The notes beneath the pieces are model-generated. The model made no database searches. It was not told the DNA's origin and saw only the letters and a program-made list of their open reading frames with translations. Of a stretch of DNA of 64,000 bases, positions 56,565 through 64,000 are shown piece after piece; the stretch's first letter is position 1, and each line of letters starts with the position of its first letter. A program made the translations under genes and the position numbers. The stretch is from an uncultured Collinsella sp. (lineage in GTDB: Bacteria > Actinomycetota > Coriobacteriia > Coriobacteriales > Coriobacteriaceae): NCBI GenBank assembly GCA_902465015.1, contig CABQLK010000001.1:68121-132120 (forward strand), read 5' to 3'.

Positions 56565-56582
56565 AGGGCGCGGAGCGTAAAG

Positions 56583-56664
56583 AAAACGCGCCCGTGGCGC
56601 GTTTTTAGCGCAGCGCGGTCGGCGTAAGCCGACCGGGTAAATTTTGAGCTCCGCCCAAAATTTA
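56583..56664. repeat. Three hairpins in tandem
   Basis: Stem 1 is AAAACGCGCC/GGCGCGTTTT (56583-56605), terminator-like on both strands. Stem 2 is CGGTCGGC/GCCGACCG (56616-56635). Stem 3 is TAAATTTTG/CAAAATTTA (56638-56664). They lie between tRNA-Ser 3'-end copies. Confidence 0.8.
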
Positions 56665-56667
56665 GAC

Positions 56668-56686
56668 ATCCCTCCTCCTCCGCCAT
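56668..56686 (+). repeat. Direct copy of the tRNA-Ser (CGA) 3' end
   Basis: ATCCCTCCTCCTCCGCCAT is identical to the tRNA 3' end and first flanking base; no upstream tRNA body is present. Confidence 0.85.
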
Positions 56687-56696
56687 TTTGATTGAG

Positions 56697-56723
56697 AAAG
56701 CTCCCAGCAGCGGGAGCTTTTTT
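56697..56723 (+). terminator. Terminator after the tRNA-Ser 3'-end copy
   Basis: AAAGCTCCC/GGGAGCTTT stem, then T-run. Same relative place as the terminator after the real tRNA but different stem sequence. Confidence 0.85.
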
Positions 56724-56754
56724 GTTATCGAGTCATGTTCAAGCAAATACGGCT

Positions 56755-56778
56755 GAGGAGGAGGGATTCGAACCCGCC
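56755..56778 (-). repeat. Second inverted copy of the tRNA-Ser (CGA) 3' end
   Basis: Starts GAGGAGGAGGGATTCGAACC; the full 21-nt match to the reverse complement of the tRNA 3' end runs to 56775 and is followed by GCC, as at 56542-56564. It ends 10 nt before the hairpin-bounded cassette. Confidence 0.85.
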
Positions 56779-56787
56779 CCTCCCTCA

Positions 56788-56866
56788 AAAACATGTACGT
56801 CACCCTCCAAAACCGACATTTTTCGACATCTTTGAAGGCTGACGTACACGTTTGGATTGAGCTCAC
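56788..56866. repeat. Left 79-bp inverted hairpin of nuclease cassette
   Basis: Matches 57977-58055 in inverted orientation at 75 of 79 positions. Each copy is itself a hairpin (ACATGTACGTCACCCTCC pairs with GGAGGGTGACGTAC-type sequence). The outer end is AAAACATG and the inner end GATTGAGCTCAC. Confidence 0.92.
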
Positions 56867-56876
56867 GGGAGTGGCA

Positions 56877-57884
56877 CTATTCGGAAGGTGCCTCTTCGTC
56901 TCGCATGCCTTTCCAGTTGCGGATAAGCGCCTTGCGTAGTTCGTTTTGCTCTCGCTGGTACCCGGTGTCGGTACAGCGAGGCATGCCGAGTGCTTCGCGA
57001 ATGTTGTTCATGGCGCGGTGAAAGGCGAGCTGGCTACCGAACTGAGCCGAAGTGAGCGTAACGATTCGATATCCCATTTGGGAGAGAACGGCCTCTCGCT
57101 CCGCATCTGCCCCCTTGCGCTCGAACTCATCGTGAAAGCCGCCCTTATATTCGATACCGAGCTCCCTGCGCTTGTAGGTAACGAGCGCATCGATTTTGAG
57201 TGTTCGAGCTTTGGCGCAATGCCAGAGACGTTGAGGAATCTCGAGCGGTTTGTTGAGTTCGATACCTCGGATGCCAACGCCGCCTTCGCTTGTTGGGAGC
57301 GAGAGGGCGATTGCCGAAGCGGTCTCCATAGGCGAGGCCGAGCGATTGTAGATGTGCCTGAGCGCGAGCCGTGCACGTGTGGCACCGGGTTTGCCGGGGT
57401 GCCGATCGAGCAGTTCGGTTATTTCATCCTTGGAGGTGGTGGCTGGTTGCTCGGTATAAGGGTCGGCGGGATTGAGCCCCATGCGATAATCGCCGCAAAC
57501 TTCATAGCCATATTCGAGATATTCGATCCTATCCATCCACTCGGCAGCGAGCACGAAGGTGAAGGCTTCGTCGGTGATGAAGATTCCGGGCGTCAACTCG
57601 TCAATATGCTCGTAGGGAAGATTTTGTCCAAGAATGTGGCAAATGACGCCTTTGGCGCGAATTCGCTCGAATTCGAATACAACCGAGATATCGATAGTCT
57701 TGAGCATATCGGACGGAATGCCGCAGTCGGTAAGGGCCTGTCGTATGCGCGCAACACGTTGCTGGGTGGAGATGCCTCGTGCGCCTATCTGGTAGTCGTG
57801 CCGCGCAAGAGACTGAACCAAATTCTGGGGCGCATGATGGACAAGCCATGCGGTTTTATGCGAAATGAGAACAGGAGTATCCAT
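56877..57884 (-). CDS. Accessory protein with Vsr/DUF559-like PD-(D/E)XK domain, hairpin-bounded
   Basis: A 335-aa protein of unassigned function. The C-terminal domain has DALV (near residue 230), EYKGGFH (near 243; the ExK pair of PD-(D/E)XK nucleases is intact) and DAEREAVLSQMGYRIVTL, like Vsr/DUF559. RSASPMET (near 182) with GGVGIRGIELN, an N-terminal ISHKTA and EVCGDYRM (near 126) match the protein at 14742-15869, so the two are one family. The stop is 10 nt from the left hairpin and the start 92 nt from the right one. It could act as a nuclease in defence or element movement; unproven. Confidence 0.78.
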   Translation of the reverse strand: MDTPVLISHKTAWLVHHAPQNLVQSLARHDYQIGARGISTQQRVARIRQALTDCGIPSDMLKTIDISVVFEFERIRAKGVICHILGQNLPYEHIDELTPGIFITDEAFTFVLAAEWMDRIEYLEYGYEVCGDYRMGLNPADPYTEQPATTSKDEITELLDRHPGKPGATRARLALRHIYNRSASPMETASAIALSLPTSEGGVGIRGIELNKPLEIPQRLWHCAKARTLKIDALVTYKRRELGIEYKGGFHDEFERKGADAEREAVLSQMGYRIVTLTSAQFGSQLAFHRAMNNIREALGMPRCTDTGYQREQNELRKALIRNWKGMRDEEAPSE

Positions 57885-57976
57885 TGAGGGTCTCTCGCTC
57901 TGAGCCGGTATCCAACTCTTATGTCCGTTGAAGTGGGGGAATATACCGGATGTGAGTAAATTAACTCACTCATGCT

Positions 57977-58055
57977 GTGAGCTCAATCCAAACATGTACG
58001 TCAGCCTCCAAAGATGTCAAAAAATGTCGTTTTTGGAGGGTGACGTACATGTTTT
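57977..58055. repeat. Right 79-bp inverted hairpin of nuclease cassette
   Basis: Inverted partner of 56788-56866, four differences. Upstream of the gene it could also carry promoter signals; none is clear. Nothing else is recognised between 58056 and the TRIC gene. Confidence 0.92.
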
Positions 58056-58188
58056 GGACCCCTGGCATCCCAGCAATGCCACGCCAGCATCCGCTGCCGA
58101 CCGTTTGCCGAGGAATGAGGACGCGATGCCCGCCAACCATGTACTATGTACGGGCATTGTCTAAACTCGCAATCAGAAGGACCCCATC

Positions 58189-58878
58189 TTGCCCGTCGTC
58201 GCCGCTATAACCGTTACCTCACACGCCTCGGATGCCATGGTCGCTATTCCGTTTTGGCTCGAGATGTTCGCTGTTGTCGCTGCATCGATCTCGGGTGTGC
58301 TGGTTGCGCGCGAGCACAAGCTCGACCTGGTGGGCGCGGTCGCGCTCGCGGTGGTCTGCGGTCTGGGCGGCGGTCTTTTGCGCGATATGACGCTCCAGGT
58401 CGGCAACGTCTACATCCTCAACCAGCCGATGGCGCTTCCGCTTTCCATTGCCACGGCAGCCATCATCTATATTTTCCCGGCAATCGTCGACAAACCCGAA
58501 AAACTCATTCCCCTGCTCGATATCATCTCGGTCGGCATCTACGCCGCCACTGGAGCAGACAAGGCGCTGGTCTACGGCTTTGCGCCGGCGGTGTGCATCA
58601 TGATGGGCTTCTTCACCGCAGTAGGTGGCGGCATGCTGCGCGACGGCTTTATGGGCGTGGTTCCGGGCATTTTCCAACGCACTAACTTTTATGCCATCGC
58701 GGCCATCGCCGGATCGACAAGCTACGTGTGTCTCGTTATGAGCGGCATCATGAGCAATGTCGCCGCGCTGGTCGTATGCGTTGTCGTGACCATGGGTCTG
58801 CGCTGGCTCTCGCTGCGCTTTGACATCAAAAGCCCCACCGAAGAAGATATTGCGCGCTTCTTGCACCGTAAAAAGTAG
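58189..58878 (+). CDS. TRIC family cation channel protein (YadS/UPF0126)
   Basis: A 229-aa membrane protein made of two repeats of three helices. GLGGGLLRDMTL (near residue 62) and AVGGGMLRDGFMGVVP (near 144) are the paired Gly-rich kinks of the TRIC/UPF0126 family, which conducts monovalent cations. The start is a TTG with AGAAGGACC upstream; an ATG at 58237 is an alternative. Confidence 0.9.
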   Translation: MPVVAAITVTSHASDAMVAIPFWLEMFAVVAASISGVLVAREHKLDLVGAVALAVVCGLGGGLLRDMTLQVGNVYILNQPMALPLSIATAAIIYIFPAIVDKPEKLIPLLDIISVGIYAATGADKALVYGFAPAVCIMMGFFTAVGGGMLRDGFMGVVPGIFQRTNFYAIAAIAGSTSYVCLVMSGIMSNVAALVVCVVVTMGLRWLSLRFDIKSPTEEDIARFLHRKK

Positions 58879-58947
58879 ACAGCACGGCACGACCCTTCGA
58901 AATGCAACCGAGAGGTTCTTTTAGAGCGCCCACGCGTTGGGTACCCT

Positions 58948-58972
58948 GTTAGATATATGCCGAGTATCTAAC
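58948..58972. promoter_or_regulatory. Operator-like inverted repeat
   Basis: GTTAGATA and TATCTAAC around 9 nt, ending 12 nt before the start codon of the bactofilin-like gene. It overlaps a TATATG box that may be the -10. Confidence 0.45.
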
Positions 58973-58984
58973 GAAGGATTCACT

Positions 58985-60130
58985 ATGCCCTGCAATCAAT
59001 TCCCGTTGACCCAGCGCCGTAAAGCATGGGGCCGCATCACCATCCTATTCGCGCTCATCGCGCTGGCGATCACCGTGCTTCCCACGGCGTCGTTCGCCGG
59101 CACGGACACCGCAGGCAATGTCCTTGCGACCGACAATGACGCCAATCCGTCCGGCGTCGAAGGTGACCTGTACTGGGCAGGTCAGGCCCTCAACTTGGAC
59201 GATACGTCCATCGACCGCGATATCATCGCCGCGGGCGATACTCTCTCGATCCGCGACTGCACGGTGAGCGGTGCCGTCCGTCTGGCGGCACGCACCATCG
59301 ACATTGCCAAGACCACGGTTGATGGCAGCGTCACGGTCGTTGGTCAGCATGTCGTGCTCAATTCCGACAGCACCTCTAACTGTTTCTATGCGATAGGCGA
59401 GACGGTTGCCCTGCGCGGCTCTACCAAGTCGGCAGCGCTTGCGGGCGACACGGTGACCATCGATGGCACCGTCGATGGCGATGTCGAGGTTTGGGCCGAC
59501 AAGCTCATCCTGGGCAAGAACGCCCATATCACCGGCACCGTGAACGCGCACGTCTCCGAGGACCCCGAGCGTGCCGCGGGAGCCGAGGTCGGCGCACTCA
59601 AGATCGACCGCACCGAGAACGAGGATACTTCCACCGTTAACGATGTCATCGGCGGTATCGTCGCCGCGGCACTCTCGACCTGCTTTGTCGCTCTGCTGCT
59701 CGAGCTCGTCTTTCCGCGTGCGACTGCCAGCGCCGCCGGTATGCTCCACCAGCGCCCCATGCCCCTGTGGGTGAGCGGTCTTCTGGGCACGATTGCTATC
59801 GTCCCCGCCGTCCTGCTGCTAATTATCTCTATCGCTGGTCTGTCGCTTGCCGGAACACTCTTGTGCGGCGTTATCGGCATTGCGTTGGTGTCGAGTTCCT
59901 TTGCGGGGTGCGCGATTGCACGCATGGTCGGACACAGCCAGAACCGCTACGCCATGGCAGCCGCTGGTGGCGTAATCGCAGGCGCCCTCACGGGGCTTCC
60001 CCTCGTAGGCGGCTTCATCAGCGGCGTGGCCTTTGTCTTTATGCTCGGCTACATCATCCAAATCATCTGGCACAACGCCCACCTCAAGCCGCAGCAGCCG
60101 GCTAACACGCCGGGACTCCCCACTGCTTAG
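58985..60130 (+). CDS. Membrane protein with exported bactofilin-like (polymer-forming) domain
   Basis: A 381-aa protein. Signal peptide (about 1-38, ends TASFAG), then a beta-helix-like repeat region (50-215) with DGSVTVVGQHVVL, SAALAGDTVTIDGTVDGDVE and similar strands, as in bactofilins. Four hydrophobic segments follow (about 228-355). The beta-helix should face outside, unlike classic cytosolic bactofilins. GAAGGA precedes the ATG at 58985. Possibly regulated through the inverted repeat just upstream. Confidence 0.78.
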   Translation: MPCNQFPLTQRRKAWGRITILFALIALAITVLPTASFAGTDTAGNVLATDNDANPSGVEGDLYWAGQALNLDDTSIDRDIIAAGDTLSIRDCTVSGAVRLAARTIDIAKTTVDGSVTVVGQHVVLNSDSTSNCFYAIGETVALRGSTKSAALAGDTVTIDGTVDGDVEVWADKLILGKNAHITGTVNAHVSEDPERAAGAEVGALKIDRTENEDTSTVNDVIGGIVAAALSTCFVALLLELVFPRATASAAGMLHQRPMPLWVSGLLGTIAIVPAVLLLIISIAGLSLAGTLLCGVIGIALVSSSFAGCAIARMVGHSQNRYAMAAAGGVIAGALTGLPLVGGFISGVAFVFMLGYIIQIIWHNAHLKPQQPANTPGLPTA

Positions 60131-60196
60131 CAGCCAACCTCCACAAAGATGCCAAGCACCTTTGTGGAGGCGCAAACGAACCTGTCCCCTTACACC

Positions 60197-60231
60197 AAAA
60201 AGGGCGCCGACCATTGCGGTCGACGCCCTTT
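60197..60231. terminator. Bidirectional terminator
   Basis: AAAGGGCG-CCGACC pairs with GGTCG-CGCCCTTT; runs on both sides serve typA and the bactofilin-like gene. A lone AACCTGTCCCC repeat arm precedes it at about 60179-60189. Confidence 0.85.
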
Positions 60232-60258
60232 CTTATTGGCGGTTATAAGCCCCAGCGC

Positions 60259-62097
60259 TTATTTGTTGATCTGGCCGGCGCGGACGGCAGCCTTCTTGCG
60301 GTCGGTGGCGTTGAGCAGACGCTTGCGCAGGCGAATGTTCTTGGGAGTGATCTCGACCAGCTCGTCGTCGGCGATGTACTCCAGTGCCTCCTCCAGCGAG
60401 AAGGTGCGCGGCGGCACCAGCTGGACGGAGATATCGGAGGTCGAGGAACGCTGGTTGCCCAGGTTCTTGGTACGGGCGATGTTGACGACCATGTCGCCGG
60501 CCTTGCTGCGCTCGCCCACAATCATGCCCTCATAGCACTCGGTGCCCGGCTCAACAAACAGCTGGCCGCGCTCCTGCAGCGTACCCAGAGCGTAGGCAAC
60601 GGCCTTCTCGGTGGTCATGGAGATCATTGCGCCGTTCTGACGGTTACCGATCTCGCCGGCGTAAGGACCATACTCCAGGAAGGTGTGGTAGAACACGCCC
60701 TCGCCGTGGGTGACGTTCATGATGCGGTTCTTAAGACCCATGATGCCGCGCGTCGGAATCTTGAACTCGAGGTGCGTCACGATGCCCGAGGTGTCCATGC
60801 TCGTCATGATGCCGCCAGAGGTACCGAAGACCTCAACGACCTTGCCCGAGTACTCGTCCGGGCACTCGACGACGGCCTGCTCGACAGGCTCCATCTTGTT
60901 GCCGTTCTCGTCCTTCTTAAACAGGACGCGGGGACGGCCGACCTGGAACTCAAAGCCCTCGCGGCGCATGGACTCCATCAGGACGGACAGGTGCAGGATG
61001 CCGCGGCCCGAGACCTCGACGCCGCTCTTGTCCTCGAGCTCCTCGATCTTCATGGTCACGTTGTTCTCGGCCTCGTTGAACAGGCGCTCCTTGAGCTGAC
61101 GGGCGCCCACGATGTCGCCGTCGCGGCCGACGAGCGGGGAGGTCGAAGCCTCGAAGACGATGGACAGGGTCGGCGGGTCGATCTCGATGGGCTCGAGCTC
61201 GACGGGGTTCTCGGGATCGGTGTAGACATCGCCGATATCGGTGCGGTCGATGCCCACGACAGCGGCGATGTCGCCGGCGCCGACTTCCTGGCACTCGGTG
61301 CGGCCCAGGTAGTCGAAGGTAAAGAGCTGCTTGACGGTAGCGGTGGCGCTGGAGCCGTCGTTCTTGACAACCAGGATCTGGTCGCCCTGGTGGATGGTGC
61401 CGGAGTACACGCGGCCGATGCCGATACGACCAACGAAGTTGGAGTGGTCGATGGTCACGCACTGCATGGCCAGCGGGGCGTTCTCGTCAACCTCGGGCGC
61501 GGGCATGTCGTCGATGATCATATCGAGCAGCGGATACATGTCCATGTTGCCGTCGTTGGGGTCAAGGCGGGCAAAGCCATTCATGGCGCTGGCGTAGACC
61601 ACGTGCTCCATGGCGAACTCAAGCTGGTCGTCGGTGGCGCCCAGGTCGGCCATAAGGTCGAGGCAGTCGTTGTAGGCCTTCTCGGGGTTAGCACCCGGAC
61701 GGTCGATCTTGTTGATGACGATCATGATCTTAAGGCCGGTGTCGATAGCGTGACGCAGCACGAAGCGGGTCTGGGGCATGGGGCCCTCAAAAGCGTCAAC
61801 CAGCAGCAGGGCGCCGTCAGCCATACGCAGCACGCGCTCGACCTCGCCGCCAAAGTCGGCGTGGCCCGGGGTGTCGATGACGTTGATCTTGACGTCCTTG
61901 TACTCGATAGAGATGTTCTTGGCGAGAATCGTAATGCCGCGCTCACGCTCCTGGTCGTTGGAATCCAGGACGCGGTCCTCGACCTGCTGGTTGGCACGGA
62001 AGGCGTCCGTGGCACGCAGGAGCTTGTCGACCATCGTCGTCTTGCCGTGGTCGACGTGAGCGATGATGGCGATGTTCCTCAGATTGTCTACGCGCAT
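60259..62097 (-). CDS. typA: Translational GTPase TypA/BipA
   Basis: Ribosome-associated GTPase linked to 50S assembly and stress. AIIAHVDHGKTTMVDKLL (G1, residue 9), RERGITILAKN (G2), DTPGHADFGGEVERVL (G3, near 76) and VINKIDRPGA (G4, near 131) are followed by EF-G-like domains and the TypA-specific C-terminus with EGVFYHTFLEYGPYAGEI (near 463). The 612-aa length is typical. AGGGGAACTAC precedes the ATG. Confidence 0.97.
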   Translation of the reverse strand: MRVDNLRNIAIIAHVDHGKTTMVDKLLRATDAFRANQQVEDRVLDSNDQERERGITILAKNISIEYKDVKINVIDTPGHADFGGEVERVLRMADGALLLVDAFEGPMPQTRFVLRHAIDTGLKIMIVINKIDRPGANPEKAYNDCLDLMADLGATDDQLEFAMEHVVYASAMNGFARLDPNDGNMDMYPLLDMIIDDMPAPEVDENAPLAMQCVTIDHSNFVGRIGIGRVYSGTIHQGDQILVVKNDGSSATATVKQLFTFDYLGRTECQEVGAGDIAAVVGIDRTDIGDVYTDPENPVELEPIEIDPPTLSIVFEASTSPLVGRDGDIVGARQLKERLFNEAENNVTMKIEELEDKSGVEVSGRGILHLSVLMESMRREGFEFQVGRPRVLFKKDENGNKMEPVEQAVVECPDEYSGKVVEVFGTSGGIMTSMDTSGIVTHLEFKIPTRGIMGLKNRIMNVTHGEGVFYHTFLEYGPYAGEIGNRQNGAMISMTTEKAVAYALGTLQERGQLFVEPGTECYEGMIVGERSKAGDMVVNIARTKNLGNQRSSTSDISVQLVPPRTFSLEEALEYIADDELVEITPKNIRLRKRLLNATDRKKAAVRAGQINK

Positions 62098-62214
62098 GTA
62101 GTTCCCCTATCTTCTATCTATATACAACCGGCACGCGTATGCGACCCGCCCAGCAATGCAACGCTCAGCGGGAATATTGAGCCTTTTACCGAAAACTCGT
62201 TTATTTTAGCGATT

Positions 62215-62664
62215 TTAGATGAGAGGGGTTTCCTCACCTGCAGGTTCAGGGTCGCTCCACATAAAACCATCGCCGGCGCCCATGCCCTCATACAGCACAT
62301 ATGCCGAAAAACCACTCTCGAGCGTCGTCTCAAAGAAGCTCACGAGCAGAGCATCGTGATAGCCGCCGTCAATCTCGACGCAGCCGGTGTAGCCGATGGC
62401 ATAGCGGGCGATACGGCCCAGCCCCTCGTCCTTAAGACCCATCTTGTGCTCGGAAATAAAGTTGGTGGCCGCCTCCAGGCACGCCTCTTCGCCGTCCTCG
62501 TCAAGCGCCGCCAGATATCGGTTGGAAGCAGCGTCCTCAATCGCCACAACTACGCCCGGATTCTCGCCGGCGGCAAGGTCGTCCAAGAACGCACCAATCA
62601 GGTCACACACCATGGCGTCGAGCTCGGCGGAGACGTTACCGGCGTCCTGCATATCCTGTGCCAT
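62215..62664 (-). CDS. Hypothetical protein
   Basis: Unrecognised acidic 149-aa protein with no membrane segment. Seen: a helical N-terminal half (ELDAMVCDLIGAFLDDLAAG) and a beta-rich second half (GYTGCVEIDGGYHDALLVSF). GGGAAGGTC precedes the ATG. It follows the small membrane-protein gene by 30 nt, and typA starts 117 nt further on, all in one direction. Confidence 0.7.
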   Translation of the reverse strand: MAQDMQDAGNVSAELDAMVCDLIGAFLDDLAAGENPGVVVAIEDAASNRYLAALDEDGEEACLEAATNFISEHKMGLKDEGLGRIARYAIGYTGCVEIDGGYHDALLVSFFETTLESGFSAYVLYEGMGAGDGFMWSDPEPAGEETPLI

Positions 62665-62694
62665 CTTTAGACCTTCCCATCGAGTCTGACGTCG

Positions 62695-63084
62695 TTACAG
62701 TTCTTGTGCCTCGGCGGCGATCTTGGCGGCAGCGTCGCGGGCGCGCATCATGTCCGCCGCGCGCTTGTCGAGCACCTTGATCTGACTGGTCAGCATTACC
62801 GCATCGACCACACCCCAGATCACGAGGCCCGTAGAGATCGAAAACCCAAGCGCACCAACTGTACCACGAAGGCGCGAGCAGATTGCCGCGACAAGAGCGG
62901 AGACGACAACCATCTTGATAAACGAGCCGCGGCGCTCGCGAAGCGTGCGGGCCTGCGTCACATAGGCAATGCGAGCCGCCTCAGAAGCCTCCGAGCGCAT
63001 CTGGGCCTCACGCGCAATGGTCGCCGCCTCAGCCGACATACCGCCGGCCATCAGCGAACGCTCCGTAACCTGGACGCCCCGCAT
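62695..63084 (-). CDS. Hypothetical membrane protein
   Basis: A 129-aa protein with two membrane segments (about 56-72 and 78-98) between helical, Ala/Arg-rich ends. No family recognised. Its ATG directly follows the stop codon of the DUF151 gene (TAAATG), so translation is coupled to it. Confidence 0.72.
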   Translation of the reverse strand: MRGVQVTERSLMAGGMSAEAATIAREAQMRSEASEAARIAYVTQARTLRERRGSFIKMVVVSALVAAICSRLRGTVGALGFSISTGLVIWGVVDAVMLTSQIKVLDKRAADMMRARDAAAKIAAEAQEL

Positions 63085-63585
63085 TTAGAAGTCATCGGGG
63101 GAGAGCGTATGGACGAACTCGTCGAACTTCTCGAACTCCTGCTCGTCGTCAACTTCCTCGGCATGGGCAGAAACGGTGCCCAGGCGATTCATGATGTCGT
63201 CCTCCACAAACATGGGGGCATTGCTGCGCACGGCAAGGGCAATGGCATCACTGGGGCGGGCGTCGATCTTGCGCTCGTCACCATCGGCCAGTACGACGAT
63301 CGTCGCGTAGAACACCGGCGGCTCGGCGCGAACGATCTCGATGCGCTCGAGCTTGGCGCCCAGGGCGCCAACGGTATCGAGCAGCAGGTCATGGGTAATC
63401 GGGCGCTCGGCGCGGCCGCTATCGATGCCGCGGCTGATGGCAGCAGCTTCAAACGAACCCGTCTGAATGGAAAGGGAACGCAGTGGCGCGGGCGAGTCCG
63501 ATTTACTGCTGCGCTCACGAAGCACGATAAGCGATGGCACGGGACCGGCGGCCATGACGATGGTCTCTATGTCGACACGAACCAT
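63085..63585 (-). CDS. Bifunctional nuclease family protein (DUF151)
   Basis: A 166-aa DUF151 protein. PLRSLSIQTGSFEAAAI (near residue 34), THDLLLDTVGALGAKLERIE (near 64) and the core KIDARPSDAIALAVRSNAP (near 106) are diagnostic. Members have RNase/DNase activity in plants and appear in many actinobacteria. CGGAGGTGTTCC before the ATG at 63585 fixes the start. First gene of a small operon. Confidence 0.92.
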   Translation of the reverse strand: MVRVDIETIVMAAGPVPSLIVLRERSSKSDSPAPLRSLSIQTGSFEAAAISRGIDSGRAERPITHDLLLDTVGALGAKLERIEIVRAEPPVFYATIVVLADGDERKIDARPSDAIALAVRSNAPMFVEDDIMNRLGTVSAHAEEVDDEQEFEKFDEFVHTLSPDDF

Positions 63586-63698
63586 GGAACACCTCCGGTA
63601 CGTAGCGGTTAACACGCGGCAGCCCGCCGCATTGAATAGCTATACTACCCAATCTTTCGCACAGCACACAAAACCAAAATGAGATTTATCGCAGACAA

Positions 63699-63729
63699 GA
63701 AAAAAGCCCCGAGGCAACGCCTCAGGGCT
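63699..63729 (-). terminator. Terminator of the tRNA-Ile/tRNA-Ala run
   Basis: AGCCC-GAGGC pairs with GCCTC-GGGCT (one mismatch, 3-nt loop), followed on the minus strand by TTTTTTC. Confidence 0.88.
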
Positions 63730-63743
63730 CTTCACAGTTTTGA

Positions 63744-63820
63744 TGGTGGACCTGACAAGATTCGAACTTGTGACCTCCCGGTTATCAGCCGGACGCTCTA
63801 ACCAACTGAGCTACAGGTCC
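63744..63820 (-). tRNA. tRNA-Ile (GAT)
   Basis: 77-nt tRNA, anticodon GAT, acceptor GGACCTG/CAGGTCC, encoded CCA. Confidence 0.97.
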
Positions 63821-63824
63821 ATCA

Positions 63825-63900
63825 TGGTGGAGGTTAGGGGGATCGAACCCCTGACCTCAGGCTTGCAAAGCCCGCGCTCTCCCAGCTGAGCTAAACCCCC
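63825..63900 (-). tRNA. tRNA-Ala (TGC)
   Basis: 76-nt tRNA, anticodon TGC, acceptor stem with the G3-U70 pair that marks alanine tRNAs, encoded CCA. Four nt from tRNA-Ile. Confidence 0.97.
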
Positions 63901-63911
63901 ACGGAGACAGT

Positions 63912-63956
63912 AATAAACACCCCAGCGGCGACTCGGCTCTCGCTGGGGTGTTTATT
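63912..63956. terminator. Strong hairpin between tRNA-Ala and the edge tRNA-Ile
   Basis: Perfect 16-bp stem AATAAACACCCCAGCG (63912-63927) with 63941-63956. It would end transcription of the edge tRNA-Ile. Confidence 0.8.
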
Positions 63957-63967
63957 GCGAAAGAAAG

Positions 63968-64000
63968 TGGTGGACCTGACAAGATTCGAACTTGTGACCT
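63968..64000 (-). tRNA. tRNA-Ile, partial at window edge
   Basis: The 33 nt present are identical to the 3' end of the tRNA-Ile at 63744-63820; the anticodon lies beyond the window. It may be part of an rRNA operon or a second tRNA copy. Confidence 0.85.

Noticed and set aside
56565..56686. A third, intact tRNA-Ser
   Set aside because: Only the last 19 nt of the tRNA are present; no D-arm, anticodon or variable arm can be folded.

Overview
The window looks like a chromosomal segment of a high-GC, anaerobic gut actinobacterium of the class Coriobacteriia, most likely Collinsella or a close relative. This is inferred from gene content and style: an NfnAB-type transhydrogenase pair, a class B sortase, a giant LPxTG-like mucin-type glycosidase, Fe-S-type PurF, a DHPS-HPPK fusion, and no respiratory genes. 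No 16S or 23S rRNA is visible. A tRNA-Ile/tRNA-Ala/tRNA-Ile run occupies the right edge.

Layout, left to right. 0-8 kb: an enoate-reductase-like flavoprotein, a 300-bp array of hairpin repeats, initiator tRNA, coaX, a degenerate BirA-like gene coupled to a folP-folK fusion, a sirtuin and exonuclease III. 8-11.6 kb: a three-gene ECF importer (T, fused double ATPase, S). 11.7-19.5 kb: glmU, prs, pth and nfnAB on the + strand, interrupted between prs and pth by an accessory gene (PD-(D/E)XK/Vsr-like nuclease family) that lies between two 203-bp inverted-repeat elements. 19.5-33.5 kb: a kinase-like protein, a polar amino-acid ABC importer, YqeY, a PPIase lipoprotein-like foldase, an orphan PTS EIIA, purNMF, a CmpB-type membrane protein, a MoaE-like protein, class B sortase and purE. 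33.7-40.2 kb: one 2137-residue wall-anchored GH31 enzyme, with a C9 tract in its leader. 41-54 kb: carAB, an ABC exporter, a Nudix hydrolase, purD, purA and dnaB. 54-55.8 kb: the rpsF-ssb-rpsR-rplI operon. 56.2-58.1 kb: two tRNA-Ser genes, copies of the tRNA-Ser 3' end, and a second nuclease-family gene bounded by 79-bp inverted hairpins. 58-64 kb: a TRIC channel, a bactofilin-like membrane protein, typA, a DUF151 nuclease operon and tRNAs.

Metabolically the window is dominated by nucleotide synthesis (prs, purN/M/F/E/D/A, carAB), which all draws on PRPP or glutamine; the amino-acid importer may help supply the latter.

The most unusual material is between genes. At least ten palindromic elements of several families are present. 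Three families share one theme: conserved inverted arms around unrelated cores of nearly constant length. The two nuclease-family genes are diverged paralogues, and each sits between a pair of such palindromes. This combination is the best candidate here for an undescribed mobile or defence-like system.
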